DNA from: Acinetobacter calcoaceticus ANC 3811
GTDB taxonomy: Bacteria > Pseudomonadota > Gammaproteobacteria > Pseudomonadales > Moraxellaceae
Reading direction: 5' to 3'
Assembly (NCBI RefSeq): GCF_000399665.1
Contig: NZ_KB976986.1
Span: 2,169,555-2,233,554 of the forward strand
DNA: 64,000 bases
Part shown: one piece after another, positions 19,551-31,300 of the stretch
Layout: the number at the start of each line of letters is the position of its first letter
Numbering within the stretch: the stretch's first letter is position 1
The notes under the pieces: generated by a model
Told to the model about the DNA's origin: nothing
The model's input: only the letters and a program-made list of their open reading frames with translations
The model's database searches: none
Program-made: the position numbers and the translations under genes

Positions 19551-20282
19551 TTAACTTTGCTGATGAATTGTTAAAAATTGGCAGATTTCTTCAATTGTTC
19601 TTTCGACCTGTAGGTAAGGAAAAGCATGTGTAGCATCTGTTAATAGCTTATAACTCATGTTTTTTGTCGCTATATCTTTAAAATTTTCAATAATCTTGCA
19701 AGGAATGACGCCATCTTGCTCTGTGAATAAATGAAGCTGTGGACCAGAGTAATTTTTTAAGTTATCTACCAAGTTTAAATGCTCTAACATTTCTAACCCT
19801 TGTAATAACAGCTCATACGGAGGCGGGTTTGATATATTTTGCATGTTTAGCCAATCTTTTTTAGCTTGTGCTGAACCTTGAGTAATTAAATAATAAAAGC
19901 GTTTTAAAGTCGCTTGTTGGTTTTGCAAAAAAGAAGCCTTAAATTGACTGAACACATCAGCAGGCATTGCAGTTTGCCACGTGTTATTGGCAACAAAACA
20001 TGGATTAGAAGCAAGCGTAATTAAAGTTTTAGTTAGACCAGTGCTGTTATAAAAAGAATCAACTAAGTGAGTCGCTAACTGACCTCCTAAGGACCAGCCC
20101 ATTACAACATCAACCTCAGCCACTAAATCAAGCTGTTCCTGGAAACTACCAGTTAAAACATCAAATATATTAATAAGTTGTACATCACAACCCTTCTGTT
20201 GCAAATGTAATTTTAATGATTGCAGAGGTTCAATTCCTACACCCCAGCCTGTAATCAATAAAATTTTATTTTGTAACTTCAT
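19551..20282 (-). CDS. bioH: BioH-like pimeloyl-ACP methyl ester esterase
   Basis: A 243-residue alpha/beta hydrolase. The nucleophile elbow GWSLGG places Ser64, with Asp190 (EQDGVIP) and His219 (DATHAFP) completing a triad in the same order as E. coli BioH. The ASNPCFV segment and the MPADVFSQF cap also resemble BioH. In that pathway it frees pimeloyl-ACP from the BioC methyl ester. Its place directly before bioA supports the call. Overall identity to E. coli BioH looks modest. Confidence 0.78.
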   Translation of the reverse strand: MKLQNKILLITGWGVGIEPLQSLKLHLQQKGCDVQLINIFDVLTGSFQEQLDLVAEVDVVMGWSLGGQLATHLVDSFYNSTGLTKTLITLASNPCFVANNTWQTAMPADVFSQFKASFLQNQQATLKRFYYLITQGSAQAKKDWLNMQNISNPPPYELLLQGLEMLEHLNLVDNLKNYSGPQLHLFTEQDGVIPCKIIENFKDIATKNMSYKLLTDATHAFPYLQVERTIEEICQFLTIHQQS

Positions 20283-20638
20283 ATGCTTGCCCAGAGCTAG
20301 TTTTATAAAGATTATATATTAATATCAATTTAAAATATCTTTTAAAATCAACATAAAAAACAAATCCCAAAGATTAAAATCAAGTATTTACACTTATTTA
20401 ATATTCTGAAATATATTGATAAATAAGACCTGTATTATTAATAGGAAACATACAAAAATTTAATTATCTAAACATTGAAGCCACTCAAAAAACAACACAA
20501 TCCACACTTCGCCTATAAATCCATTATGCAATGTAATTAATGTTAATACTTATGTTTTTTTATTAAAAGAAATGACTCATCAATTCATTTTAATGTTAGA
20601 AGATTAATTGTTGAACAAAAAATATTAGGAAGGCTAAT
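20283..20638. other. AT-rich divergent intergenic region, bioH/otsB
   Basis: No gene is visible in these 356 bp. The region is extremely AT-rich and should hold the divergent promoters of the bio operon and otsBA. I cannot single out a good -35/-10 pair. A strong AGGAAGG ribosome site ends it just before otsB. Confidence 0.6.
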
Positions 20639-21490
20639 ATGAACAGTCAGAATACAATATCTGATGGGAGAGAAAATAATACATATTTTGTTACACCAGA
20701 TGATATTATAAAAAATTTATCTTTAGATAAAAATTACTGCTTATTTTTGGATATTGATGGGACGTTAGCACCCTTCCAAATTAATCCTGAGCAAAGTTTT
20801 ATTCCAAGTACTACATTAGAAATTATAAAAAAAATTATTAAATTAAATATCCCCGTTATTGCTGTAACAGGTCGAGATGTAGACACAGCTTGCAAACTAC
20901 TACAGCCTATTGAGATTCCTGTTGCTGGCTTGCATGGTTTAGATATTTATTTTGGCTCAGATCATTATATTCGACCAGATTTAAGTTCGATTAATTTTAA
21001 AAAATTAAAACAAGATATTATGAAATCTTGTGAGAAATATCCTGAATTATTAATTGAGGATAAAGGATATTCTATTGCCTTACATTATCGAAAAAATCCT
21101 GAATTAGAAAATCATGCTATTAATATTATGCATCAGATTATTCCTAATTACCCCCAATTAAAAATAAATAATGGAAAATTTGTTGTCGAGTTAATTCCAA
21201 CCCAAGCTGATAAAGGTAAAGCAATTCAAACCATATTAAATCATCTTAATATATCTTCAGCTCACCCTATTTTTATAGGTGATGATTTAACAGATGAGTC
21301 TGGTTTTATTTGTATTAATCAGAAATTTGGAACTTCAATTAAAGTAGGTTCTGGTGAAACACAAGCTCAATATAGATTAAAAGATATAGATACCGTCACA
21401 AACTTTCTTCTTTTATTTCAAAACAGAATAAAAAGCTTATATGTCAAAAATAGTCAAAATCAGAATGGAGAAAAAATATGTCTAAGTTAA
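20639..21490 (+). CDS. otsB: Trehalose-6-phosphate phosphatase
   Basis: Dephosphorylates trehalose 6-phosphate to trehalose, an osmoprotectant. The 283-residue HAD phosphatase has DIDGTLAP with D38 and D40, the VTGRD motif II, and IGDDLTDE motif IV. It precedes otsA and overlaps it by 13 bp. The gene is strikingly AT-rich: 29 G/C in the 120 bases 21001-21120, against 47 in 21961-22080 of otsA. Confidence 0.93.
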   Translation: MNSQNTISDGRENNTYFVTPDDIIKNLSLDKNYCLFLDIDGTLAPFQINPEQSFIPSTTLEIIKKIIKLNIPVIAVTGRDVDTACKLLQPIEIPVAGLHGLDIYFGSDHYIRPDLSSINFKKLKQDIMKSCEKYPELLIEDKGYSIALHYRKNPELENHAINIMHQIIPNYPQLKINNGKFVVELIPTQADKGKAIQTILNHLNISSAHPIFIGDDLTDESGFICINQKFGTSIKVGSGETQAQYRLKDIDTVTNFLLLFQNRIKSLYVKNSQNQNGEKICLS

Positions 21491-22911
21491 TTGTATTATC
21501 GAATCGAATAAGTATGCCTTCAGGTAAAGCTTCGGCCGGTGGTCTTGCTGTAGCTGTACAAGATGCATTGAATGATAGCAATGGTATTTGGTTAGGCTGG
21601 AATGGTCAGCAAATTACCGATAGCGAAGCACCAGAATTCGAACAAGCCTATTCTGAGGGAATTGACTATATTACCTGCCCTCTTACTCATCAACAATACG
21701 CGCAATATTATTGTGGCTTTGCCAACAAAGTTCTCTGGCCAGCAATGCATGCTCGAGAAGATCTGATTGAATATGATGGGCAAGAATATAATACCTATCA
21801 AAAGGTCAATCGCTTATTCGCTGAAAAATTAAAACAGCTTGCTCAGCCTGAAGATATGATCTGGGTACACGATTATCATTTTTTTAGTGTAGCTCGCTAC
21901 TGCCGTGAATTAGGCATGCAAAATAAAATTGGTTTCTTTCTACATATCCCCTTTGCTAGCCTGAACATCTGGCGCAAAATTCCCGTAGCCCGCGAATTAA
22001 TTCAAGACTTAAGCCAATATGATGTCATTGGTTTACAAACTCAGATCGATCAAAATGCATGTATGCAAACTTGTCTAAGTTTGCTCGAAGCTCAGAAAAT
22101 TCGCCGCGATAGTATTAGCTACAAAAAACGTCAAATACTTATTAAATCTTACCCAATTGGCGTTCAACCAGAAATTATTCAAAAACAAGCACAACAAGAT
22201 TTATTAAGCCCTTGTGTGTTTAATTTTGAAGAAATACCTCGTCAAAAAACAATCATTGGAGTTGACCGAATTGATTATTCAAAAGGTTTACTTGAGCGTT
22301 TTAATGCATTTGCAACCTTTTTAGAAACCAACCCTGAATATCATGGTTTAGTTCGACATCTGCAAGTGGCAACGCCATCACGTACGGATATTGCAGCTTA
22401 TCAACGCTTATACGAACGTTTTAAAACTAAATTGGAACTGATTAATGAAGAGTTTGCACATGAAGACTGGAGACCTGTAGATTGTTGTTATGATCCAGTT
22501 CAACACCATAATCTCATGCATATTTATCGTCACTCTGATATTTGCTGGATCAGTTCATTACGCGATGGTATGAACCTAGTCGCTAAAGAATATATTGCAG
22601 CCCAAGACTCAGAAAACCCGGGTGTGCTCATTTTATCTAAATATGCGGGTGCTGCTGAGCAGATGTCTCAAGCCTTGATTGTTGATCCGCAAGATAGAGT
22701 GGCAATGATAGATACTTTAAAAATAGCTTTAGAGATGTCTAAAGCGGAGCGTATTAATCATTATCAACAATTGATAGAGGATTTATCTGCATCTGATCTT
22801 ACTCATTGGCGAAATAATTTCTTAGATGATTTGGAAAAAACACCAACTCTACTGATGAAGCCTCAGCGATTATTACAAGATAATTATCAATCTATTTATC
22901 AAGTTTTATAA
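21478..22911 (+). CDS. otsA: Trehalose-6-phosphate synthase
   Basis: GT20 glycosyltransferase that joins UDP-glucose and glucose 6-phosphate. The 477 residues show LIVLSNRISMP at the start, GGLAVAVQ near residue 22, WVHDYH near residue 129, GVDRIDYSKGL near residue 260, and the RDGMNLVAKEY donor site. It overlaps otsB, so the pair is one unit. A long stem-loop (22922-22956) follows. Confidence 0.95.
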   Translation: MSKLIVLSNRISMPSGKASAGGLAVAVQDALNDSNGIWLGWNGQQITDSEAPEFEQAYSEGIDYITCPLTHQQYAQYYCGFANKVLWPAMHAREDLIEYDGQEYNTYQKVNRLFAEKLKQLAQPEDMIWVHDYHFFSVARYCRELGMQNKIGFFLHIPFASLNIWRKIPVARELIQDLSQYDVIGLQTQIDQNACMQTCLSLLEAQKIRRDSISYKKRQILIKSYPIGVQPEIIQKQAQQDLLSPCVFNFEEIPRQKTIIGVDRIDYSKGLLERFNAFATFLETNPEYHGLVRHLQVATPSRTDIAAYQRLYERFKTKLELINEEFAHEDWRPVDCCYDPVQHHNLMHIYRHSDICWISSLRDGMNLVAKEYIAAQDSENPGVLILSKYAGAAEQMSQALIVDPQDRVAMIDTLKIALEMSKAERINHYQQLIEDLSASDLTHWRNNFLDDLEKTPTLLMKPQRLLQDNYQSIYQVL

Positions 22912-22921
22912 ATCTAAATAA

Positions 22922-22956
22922 AAGAGCATCAAGAAATTAAATTTCTCGATGCTCTT
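22922..22956. terminator. Terminator between otsA and the MFS gene
   Basis: A 16-bp stem with one mismatch (22922-22937 with 22941-22956) and a TAA loop. On the minus strand it runs into TTTATTT, so it should work best for the MFS gene and may also serve otsA. Confidence 0.68.
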
Positions 22957-22980
22957 GAGATTATTTCTATTATTTATAAG

Positions 22981-24225
22981 TTAATTCGTCTTTGCGAGAG
23001 TAAAGCGATTAAGTAAAGCAATAACGAATAACAATACAGCTACCCCTGTTAAAACCGTACTTAAACCAGTCCATTCCCCAATTAAACCAATTAAAGCTGG
23101 GCCGCTTAATGAACCTGTATAGGCAATCGTTGAGACTAAAGAAAGTGCTGCTGCTTTAGGCATATCGTTTTGTCGACCTACGCGAGAAAACATGACTGGC
23201 ACAATATTGGAACAGCCTAATCCTAAAAGCGCATACCCTAATACAACCACTTGCCAGACGGGTGCGGTCACAATAATAACCATACCAATCGCTGCACCAA
23301 TTGCACTATAGGTTACAACATTTTTTTCGCCCCACTGTTTTAACAAGATATGGCCCGTAAAACGTCCAGTCGTCATGCTCAGAGCAAAAAAGGTATAAGC
23401 AAGACCGGCAAAGGCTGGATTAAGCTGATACTTACTTGTTAAATAAATACCTCCCCAATCCATTGCAGCACCTTCTGATAAAAAGGCAATAAAACACATC
23501 ATGCCAATAAGTAAAATAATACCGTTAGGTCGATAGAATTTTTTAGGTATATCGGTTTCTTGATGTGGCTTTTCATCCTGTTCATAAGACGTTAAACAAG
23601 GAGGAATAGCAACTGCACCAATGACAAGCAAAATCATGACAACAGATAAAGTACTCATTAATGGCGAAAGACCTATTGCCAATAATGCAGTCACAAGCAT
23701 AGCGCCTGTTAAGCCACCAAGGCTGCACATTCCATGAAAACTAGACATGAGCGCTCGCAAGCTATGTTTTTCGACAACCACTGCCTGTAAATTGATAGCG
23801 ACTCCTAAACATCCTGCTGCCGACCCAACCACAAATAATACTACAGCCATCATCACGATACTGCTCCACATCGTGAGGCTTGGTAATAACACCATTAACA
23901 GCATCAATGCCAAACCAATTAATGGACGACATCCCCAACGCTTGACTAAAGCACCAGTTGCAGGCATCGCAATCATTGAGCCAATCCCCATACAAAGCAA
24001 AAGTAAACCAAAATCGGCATGATTGAGGTTTAGGCGCTGCTGCGCAAAAGGAATGAGAGGTGCCCAAGCCGCGGTCGCAAAACCTAAGCTAAAAAAGCTG
24101 AGTCGTGTTGCAAGACGCTGTGTGCTTAAGAGAGTAGCTGTATCTAAAACAGCAGGTTTGGTAAATAACATATTTCGCGAACTCACCATAAAATCATTGG
24201 CGATCCATACCAACCGATTTTCCAT
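22981..24225 (-). CDS. MFS transporter (YbjJ/FucP-like)
   Basis: A 414-residue membrane protein with about 12 hydrophobic segments. It has the MFS loop GALVKRWGCRPLI between helices 2 and 3 and an EGAAMDWGGIYL motif after the central loop, as in E. coli YbjJ-type transporters. Substrate unknown. The start is uncertain. ATG 24225 lies within 4 bases of a 13-bp hairpin with a T run and has a weak ribosome site. ATG at 24171 (18 codons in) would match YbjJ length better and leave the hairpin in the leader. Confidence 0.82.
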   Translation of the reverse strand: MENRLVWIANDFMVSSRNMLFTKPAVLDTATLLSTQRLATRLSFFSLGFATAAWAPLIPFAQQRLNLNHADFGLLLLCMGIGSMIAMPATGALVKRWGCRPLIGLALMLLMVLLPSLTMWSSIVMMAVVLFVVGSAAGCLGVAINLQAVVVEKHSLRALMSSFHGMCSLGGLTGAMLVTALLAIGLSPLMSTLSVVMILLVIGAVAIPPCLTSYEQDEKPHQETDIPKKFYRPNGIILLIGMMCFIAFLSEGAAMDWGGIYLTSKYQLNPAFAGLAYTFFALSMTTGRFTGHILLKQWGEKNVVTYSAIGAAIGMVIIVTAPVWQVVVLGYALLGLGCSNIVPVMFSRVGRQNDMPKAAALSLVSTIAYTGSLSGPALIGLIGEWTGLSTVLTGVAVLLFVIALLNRFTLAKTN

Positions 24226-24228
24226 AGA

Positions 24229-24266
24229 AAAACCCTTGCCTCATTAGATTTCTAGGCAAGGGTTTT
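24229..24266 (-). promoter_or_regulatory. Terminator-like hairpin at the MFS start codon
   Basis: A perfect 13-bp inverted repeat (24229-24241 and 24254-24266) with a 12-base loop. In the minus-strand transcript the stem is followed by UUUUU, and the ATG at 24225 comes three bases later. A -10-like TATAAT (24276-24281, minus strand) is just upstream. It could be an attenuator, a leader hairpin, or the end of a short RNA. Confidence 0.6.
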
Positions 24267-24341
24267 GTTGGCGAAATTATATCCAATTTCATAAAAAAAA
24301 CAGGGGGTGTGATACAATTTTTATGAATTTTTTGTAACTGC

Positions 24342-24366
24342 CAAAGCCTTATATAGTAAGGCTTTG
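24342..24366. repeat. Perfect 10-bp dyad between the ferritin and MFS genes
   Basis: CAAAGCCTTA (24342-24351) and TAAGGCTTTG (24357-24366) around a 5-base spacer. There is no T run on either side, so an operator or stable RNA stem is more likely than a terminator. Role unknown. Confidence 0.45.
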
Positions 24367-24430
24367 AATATGTTCAATTTGAGAAAAATGTTTTTCTATC
24401 TGTTTTATTAAAACTAAAAATCAGATAATA

Positions 24431-24452
24431 AAAAACCCAGCATTTGCTGGGT
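24431..24452 (-). terminator. Terminator after the ferritin gene
   Basis: ACCCAGC pairs with GCTGGGT around a short TTT-type loop, followed on the minus strand by five or more T. It lies 8 bp beyond the stop. Confidence 0.82.
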
Positions 24453-24459
24453 CATTTTA

Positions 24460-24924
24460 TTAAATTTGAGATTGAATATAGTTTTGTAAACCAATCAATT
24501 CAATTAAACGTAATTGCTTTTCTAACCAGTATGTATGGTCTTCTTCGGTATCTGATAATTGTTGACGCAACATATCACGGCTAATGTAATCGCCTTTCTC
24601 TTCACAAAGTTTGATACCTGTCGCTAGCTTTTCACGAACATGATATTCGAGTGCCAAATCAGCTTTTAAACAAGATACAACGTCTGTACCAACATTGATG
24701 TCTTCACGATGCATGTTTGGTTTAGCACCTAAAAACAATACACGGCGAATGATCGCATCAGCATGAGAAGCTTCTTCTTGCATCTCATGATCAATACGTT
24801 CATAAATTTTATTTAAGCCCCAATCTTCATACATACGAGAATGGATTAGATATTGATCACGGGCAGCCAATTCTCCGCCAATGAGCATATTTAAATAGTC
24901 TATGACTTCTGGATTGCCACGCAT
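24460..24924 (-). CDS. bfr: Bacterioferritin-family ferritin lacking the heme methionine
   Basis: Iron-storage subunit, 154 residues, forming 24-mers in this family. Ferroxidase ligands E18, E51 and H54 are visible in the expected register, and TEEDHTYW provides the later Glu/His pair. Position 52, the heme-ligating Met in E. coli Bfr, is Ala here (EEASHAD). The sequence closely resembles what I remember of Pseudomonas aeruginosa BfrA/FtnA, a heme-free ferritin. A TAGGAG ribosome site precedes ATG. It is transcribed alone. Confidence 0.92.
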   Translation of the reverse strand: MRGNPEVIDYLNMLIGGELAARDQYLIHSRMYEDWGLNKIYERIDHEMQEEASHADAIIRRVLFLGAKPNMHREDINVGTDVVSCLKADLALEYHVREKLATGIKLCEEKGDYISRDMLRQQLSDTEEDHTYWLEKQLRLIELIGLQNYIQSQI

Positions 24925-24957
24925 AATAAATCTCCTATCGTATGAAAACTATTATGG

Positions 24958-24977
24958 GCAATCTTAAAAATGATTGC
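24958..24977. promoter_or_regulatory. Inverted repeat upstream of the ferritin gene
   Basis: GCAATC (24958-24963) and GATTGC (24972-24977) with an 8-base AT spacer, 33-53 bp before the start. It could be an operator. It is a poor match to a Fur box. Confidence 0.25.
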
Positions 24978-25176
24978 AAAGTAAAAAATAGTTAAGTTTA
25001 TGATTTTTATCAAATTAAAATGAGAAACATACGCATTTGCAGTTTAAGTTAATTAAATTTTCTCTGCAAAAAGAAACGCTTGTCTGATTTATGAGTTCAA
25101 ACAAGCGTTAAAATATAACTAAAACCATCAATTTATAAATTTGTAACTAAAATCAATGGTTCTTATTTCGGTAGGG

Positions 25177-27267
<2,091 letters not shown>

Positions 27268-27310
27268 CTAGATATGTTGCAATTATCGCAACGAACGTAA
27301 AAAATTAAAA

Positions 27311-28354
27311 CTAGGCAGTCGCATGTGCCGGACGATAATCAATCACATGATGACGCCAGTGCTCTTTTAACTGTGGTGTAAATTCAAGATTATTCTCATC
27401 ATAAACTTTGCCATCAATTTCACGAGCAATTAAACCGGCAATACTTGCCATCATGTCAAAACCAGTCACAGCTTTACTGTTTGGAAGCGCAAGGAAAAAT
27501 GCCAACCCTTGAACTTGTTCACTAGATAAGGTTTCAAGGTCAAACCCAGCTGGTCCATTGTCTGTCATACGCAGTACTGAAAACATTAGTACGCTCGGCT
27601 CATCCGTATTTTCATAGCGATGGAAACATGACATTTCGCCATAACGTAAACCGTATTTTAATAATACTTTAAGTGCTTTATCGCCAGACAACGCGCGACG
27701 CGGATTCGGAAAGACATTTAATGCAATGATCTGTTCAGCGACCGCTAATGCACTTTCATCATCATAGCGTTGCTGTTCATGCAAATGTACGTCCAGAATA
27801 TTACTCTCGCCTTCAAATTCAGCAATTTCGGCAGTTTCAATATTTGGGTTTAAACTCAACTCAGGCTCAGTTTTTTCGCTTTCAGATTTTAAGTTTTCTT
27901 CTGATAAAGCTTCAGCTTCTGATTTAACAGAAACGGTATTAACTAACTCAACTGAACTATCCGTGTTAATGGTAGAGCTTTTTACAGTTTCTTCAGATTT
28001 AATTTCATCTGAAGAGTTTTCAACAACTGGTTGAGTTGGTTCGGCTGAAATTGATTTAGCGGGTTCTACAGCCAGAGTTTCTGTTTGTTTTGTTTCACTG
28101 GCTTGTACCGATGTAGATTCATTTAACGTCGGCTCTACTCGCTCTGCGCTAGTCGCCGATACACGCTCGGCTTCAGCTTGCTCAAGCTGATCTCGCACAT
28201 GCCTAGGTATAACTGGTTGATTACTATCAGGATTAATATGCAAATCACTATCTAATGAAGGTTCGGCATGGTTTGACTTTTTTAAAATCATTTTTAAGCC
28301 AATTAGCATAATAACAATGGCGACAACGATGCCAATAATCGTATTGATTTCCAT
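27311..28354 (-). CDS. zipA: Cell division protein ZipA
   Basis: Anchors FtsZ to the inner membrane early in division. The 347 residues show an N-terminal membrane helix (about 5-24), a long Glu/Ser/Thr/Pro-rich linker (about 30-205), and a C-terminal ZipA domain that binds the FtsZ tail (about 210-340). The stop of smc lies one base before the start, so smc-zipA are tightly linked. ligA starts 94 bp later. Confidence 0.93.
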   Translation of the reverse strand: MEINTIIGIVVAIVIMLIGLKMILKKSNHAEPSLDSDLHINPDSNQPVIPRHVRDQLEQAEAERVSATSAERVEPTLNESTSVQASETKQTETLAVEPAKSISAEPTQPVVENSSDEIKSEETVKSSTINTDSSVELVNTVSVKSEAEALSEENLKSESEKTEPELSLNPNIETAEIAEFEGESNILDVHLHEQQRYDDESALAVAEQIIALNVFPNPRRALSGDKALKVLLKYGLRYGEMSCFHRYENTDEPSVLMFSVLRMTDNGPAGFDLETLSSEQVQGLAFFLALPNSKAVTGFDMMASIAGLIAREIDGKVYDENNLEFTPQLKEHWRHHVIDYRPAHATA

Positions 28355-28355
28355 T

Positions 28356-31300
28356 CTATGACTCCGAAACTAACCCGTATTCTTTTGCCTGTTCTAAATC
28401 GACAGTGACTAATTTTGATGTACCCGGTTCAGGCATGGTCACACCCAACAAATCAGTCGCCATGGTCATCGCCAGCTTATTATGTGTAATGTAAATGAAT
28501 TGTACATGTTCAGAAAGCTCTTTTACCAAATTACAATATCTCTGAACATTCGCATCATCAAGTGGTGCGTCCACTTCATCTAACACACAAAACGGTGCCG
28601 GATTTAATCTAAAAATCGCAAATACTAATGCTAACGCTGTTAAAGCCTTTTCTCCACCGGAAAGTAATGCTAGAGAACTATTTTTCTTACCCGGTGGTCT
28701 TGCCATCAGTTTAACACCAGATTGCCAGTCATCTTCAAGGCTTAAACTCGCTTCACCACCATTAAAGACCTTTGGAAACAGATTTTGCAACTCTTGATTA
28801 ATCTGATCAAACGTTGTCATAAACAACTTACGGGTTTCCTGATCAATGCTTTTCATCGCATCTTTTAGTTGAGTTACCGTATTTTCCAAATCTTGGATCT
28901 GGTGACTCAACTCATCAAAACGCTGAGAAACCTCTTCAAACTCTTGTGAAGCCGCCAAGTTAACCGCACCGATTTTTTCAAACTGTTTCTGTACTTTTTC
29001 CAGTTTTTGCTGGTGCTCGGTTAAATCTATCTGTAAAACTTTTTTGATTTCGGCATTTAACTCTTTTAGCTGTTCTTGGTAATGTTCACGATCTGACTTA
29101 GCCGCTTGCCATGCCAAACGCTTCTCTTCAAGTTGTTCTCTGAGCTGTTCATCTTTTTGTTGATATTGATGACGCTGATCTGTCAGGGTTTGTTGTTTTT
29201 CCTGCACGCTATTGAGTTCAAGCTGCCATTCATTCCAGTTCTTTTGCAACTTTTCAGTTTGAGCAAATTGTTGCTGAAATTCGGACTCAAGATTTGGTAA
29301 CTCTAACTGAATAGGGTCAACAAATTTTTTCGCCTGCTCCATTTGAGCATTAATCTGCTGATATTGGCTCTGCAAAAATGAGATATCTTTTTCAAGTAAT
29401 TCAATTTGTTGAGTTGTTTGCGTGCTATTACGACGTAAAATTTCACGTTCTTGTTGCTGATGTTGCAAAGCTTGTTGCTGTTCTTCTAGCTGCTCTGTTA
29501 ACTCTTCTACCCGAAATTGCAAAGTTTTATAGTCAGGTAGAATGGTTTCAAGTTTGATTGCTAAAGCATGCAAATCAATTTCCAGATCATCTTTTTGCAT
29601 TGCATCTTCTTCAAGCTGCATGTCTAGCTGAGCTAACTGATCTTTCAATTGTTGTTTTTGCAGTAAAAATGCTTGTGCTGCGGTTTGCTGTTTAGCAATT
29701 TGCACATCAAGCTGTTGTAAGTCTTTTTGTTTTTGTTTAACAACTTGCTGTTTCTGCTGCAAGTCAGACTGCAACTGCCCTAGTTTATCTTTTTGCTGAA
29801 TTAAAATTTGATCTACTGTTTGTAATTCAGGTTGTTGCTTTTCAAGGGCTTGTTCAATTTCATCTAGACGAATTCGATGGCTCAGCATACCTTGTGCACT
29901 TTGACTCTCATCATCATACATAAGAGCAATCACCCAATCCTGCCCGACATGATAACCATCTATAGTCAAAATAGACTGACCATGTTGTAGTTGCTTCTGC
30001 TCATTTAAAGCACTAGTCAAATTTTGTACAATCGCTACATTCGAAAAGATTGATAACTGTGGTGAAGCAATCCAATCATTTAAACAAGCTAAATTACCTT
30101 TAAATTGACTTGTTTGCTCTGAAGGTTTTAACTGGCGAGCAACGCCTTCCTGAAAAGTTTGTTCGGTCTCAAGAATATGAGCTTGTAACCATTTCGCTAA
30201 AAACTTTTCAACAATCTGCGCATGTGGTTTGCCTTGCTCTGTTAACTGTAAAGCCTGCATTAAACGTAGTGCATTTTGATGTTGCTTTGGGCTTTGCTTA
30301 GCAACAAGCTGGCTTAGATTTTTTTGCTCTGAAAATAAAACCTGTATTTCTGTTTTCAGCGTTTGATGCTGATTTTTACTTGATTGATGCTGCTGTTGAG
30401 ATTGCTCTAAACGTAGCAATTGTTGCTCAATTTCAGTTTCAAGTGTCGTGATTTCACGACAAAGCTGTTGTTGCTGTTGCTCAAATTCGCCCTGCTCATC
30501 TTCATGAACATGCGATTGAATCTGACTTGCTTGATGTTGCAACGTTTCTTTTTGCTGTTCAATGCGTTGAACATTTTTACCTAACTGCTCAATTTGGGCA
30601 GACATCTGCATTTTTTGCTGCTGTTGTTTTTCAACCTGAGCTTTTACTTGTTCAAATTGTTGCTGTGCTTGTTTTTGCTGAGATTGTAAATCGGCAAAGT
30701 TTTGTTCAGCTTCCGTTGCAGTATGCTCAATTCCAGTTAATGATTCAGTTTGTTCATCTAACTGATTATTCAGTGTTTCAAGTTGCAATTCCGAAAGTTG
30801 TAAACGTTCTTTAGTTTGGAATTTTTGCTGTTCTAACTGAACGAGAGTCATACTATTTTGCTGGTATAAACTCTGTTTTTGTTCCAGAGTCATTTTCAGT
30901 TCAGATAGTTTTTTCTCAGCTTGTTGCCACTCTTGTTGTAGTGGTGAAGATTGCTGAATGAGGCGCTGAAATAAAGCACTGGTTGCTTCTAAATCATGTT
31001 CAATCGTACTTAACTCTGAGCGAACCAATTTAAAAGTTTCACCCAATTCATTCATTTGAACTGTATATTCTTCTTGTAAGCGTACGCTTTTATCTGCCTG
31101 AAAAGATAAAATTTCAATTTTCAGGGTACGAATCTGGCTTTCCAGAGTTTTATATTGAACCGCTGTTTCGGATTGACGTTTAAGCGTCTTCAGCTGTGAT
31201 TTTAACTCGAGGGCAATATCTTCTAAACGTGAAAGATTTTGCTCAGTATGCTCAAGATGTTGCAACGTTTCGCGTCGACGAGCTTGATAACGTGAAACGC

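Noticed and set aside
23747..24247. Plus-strand ORFs opposite the MFS gene start
   Set aside because: They are antisense to a clear membrane protein frame and encode no plausible domain.
24958..24977. Fur box before the ferritin gene
   Set aside because: The inverted repeat GCAATC-N8-GATTGC does not match the 19-bp GATAATGATAATCATTATC pattern well enough.
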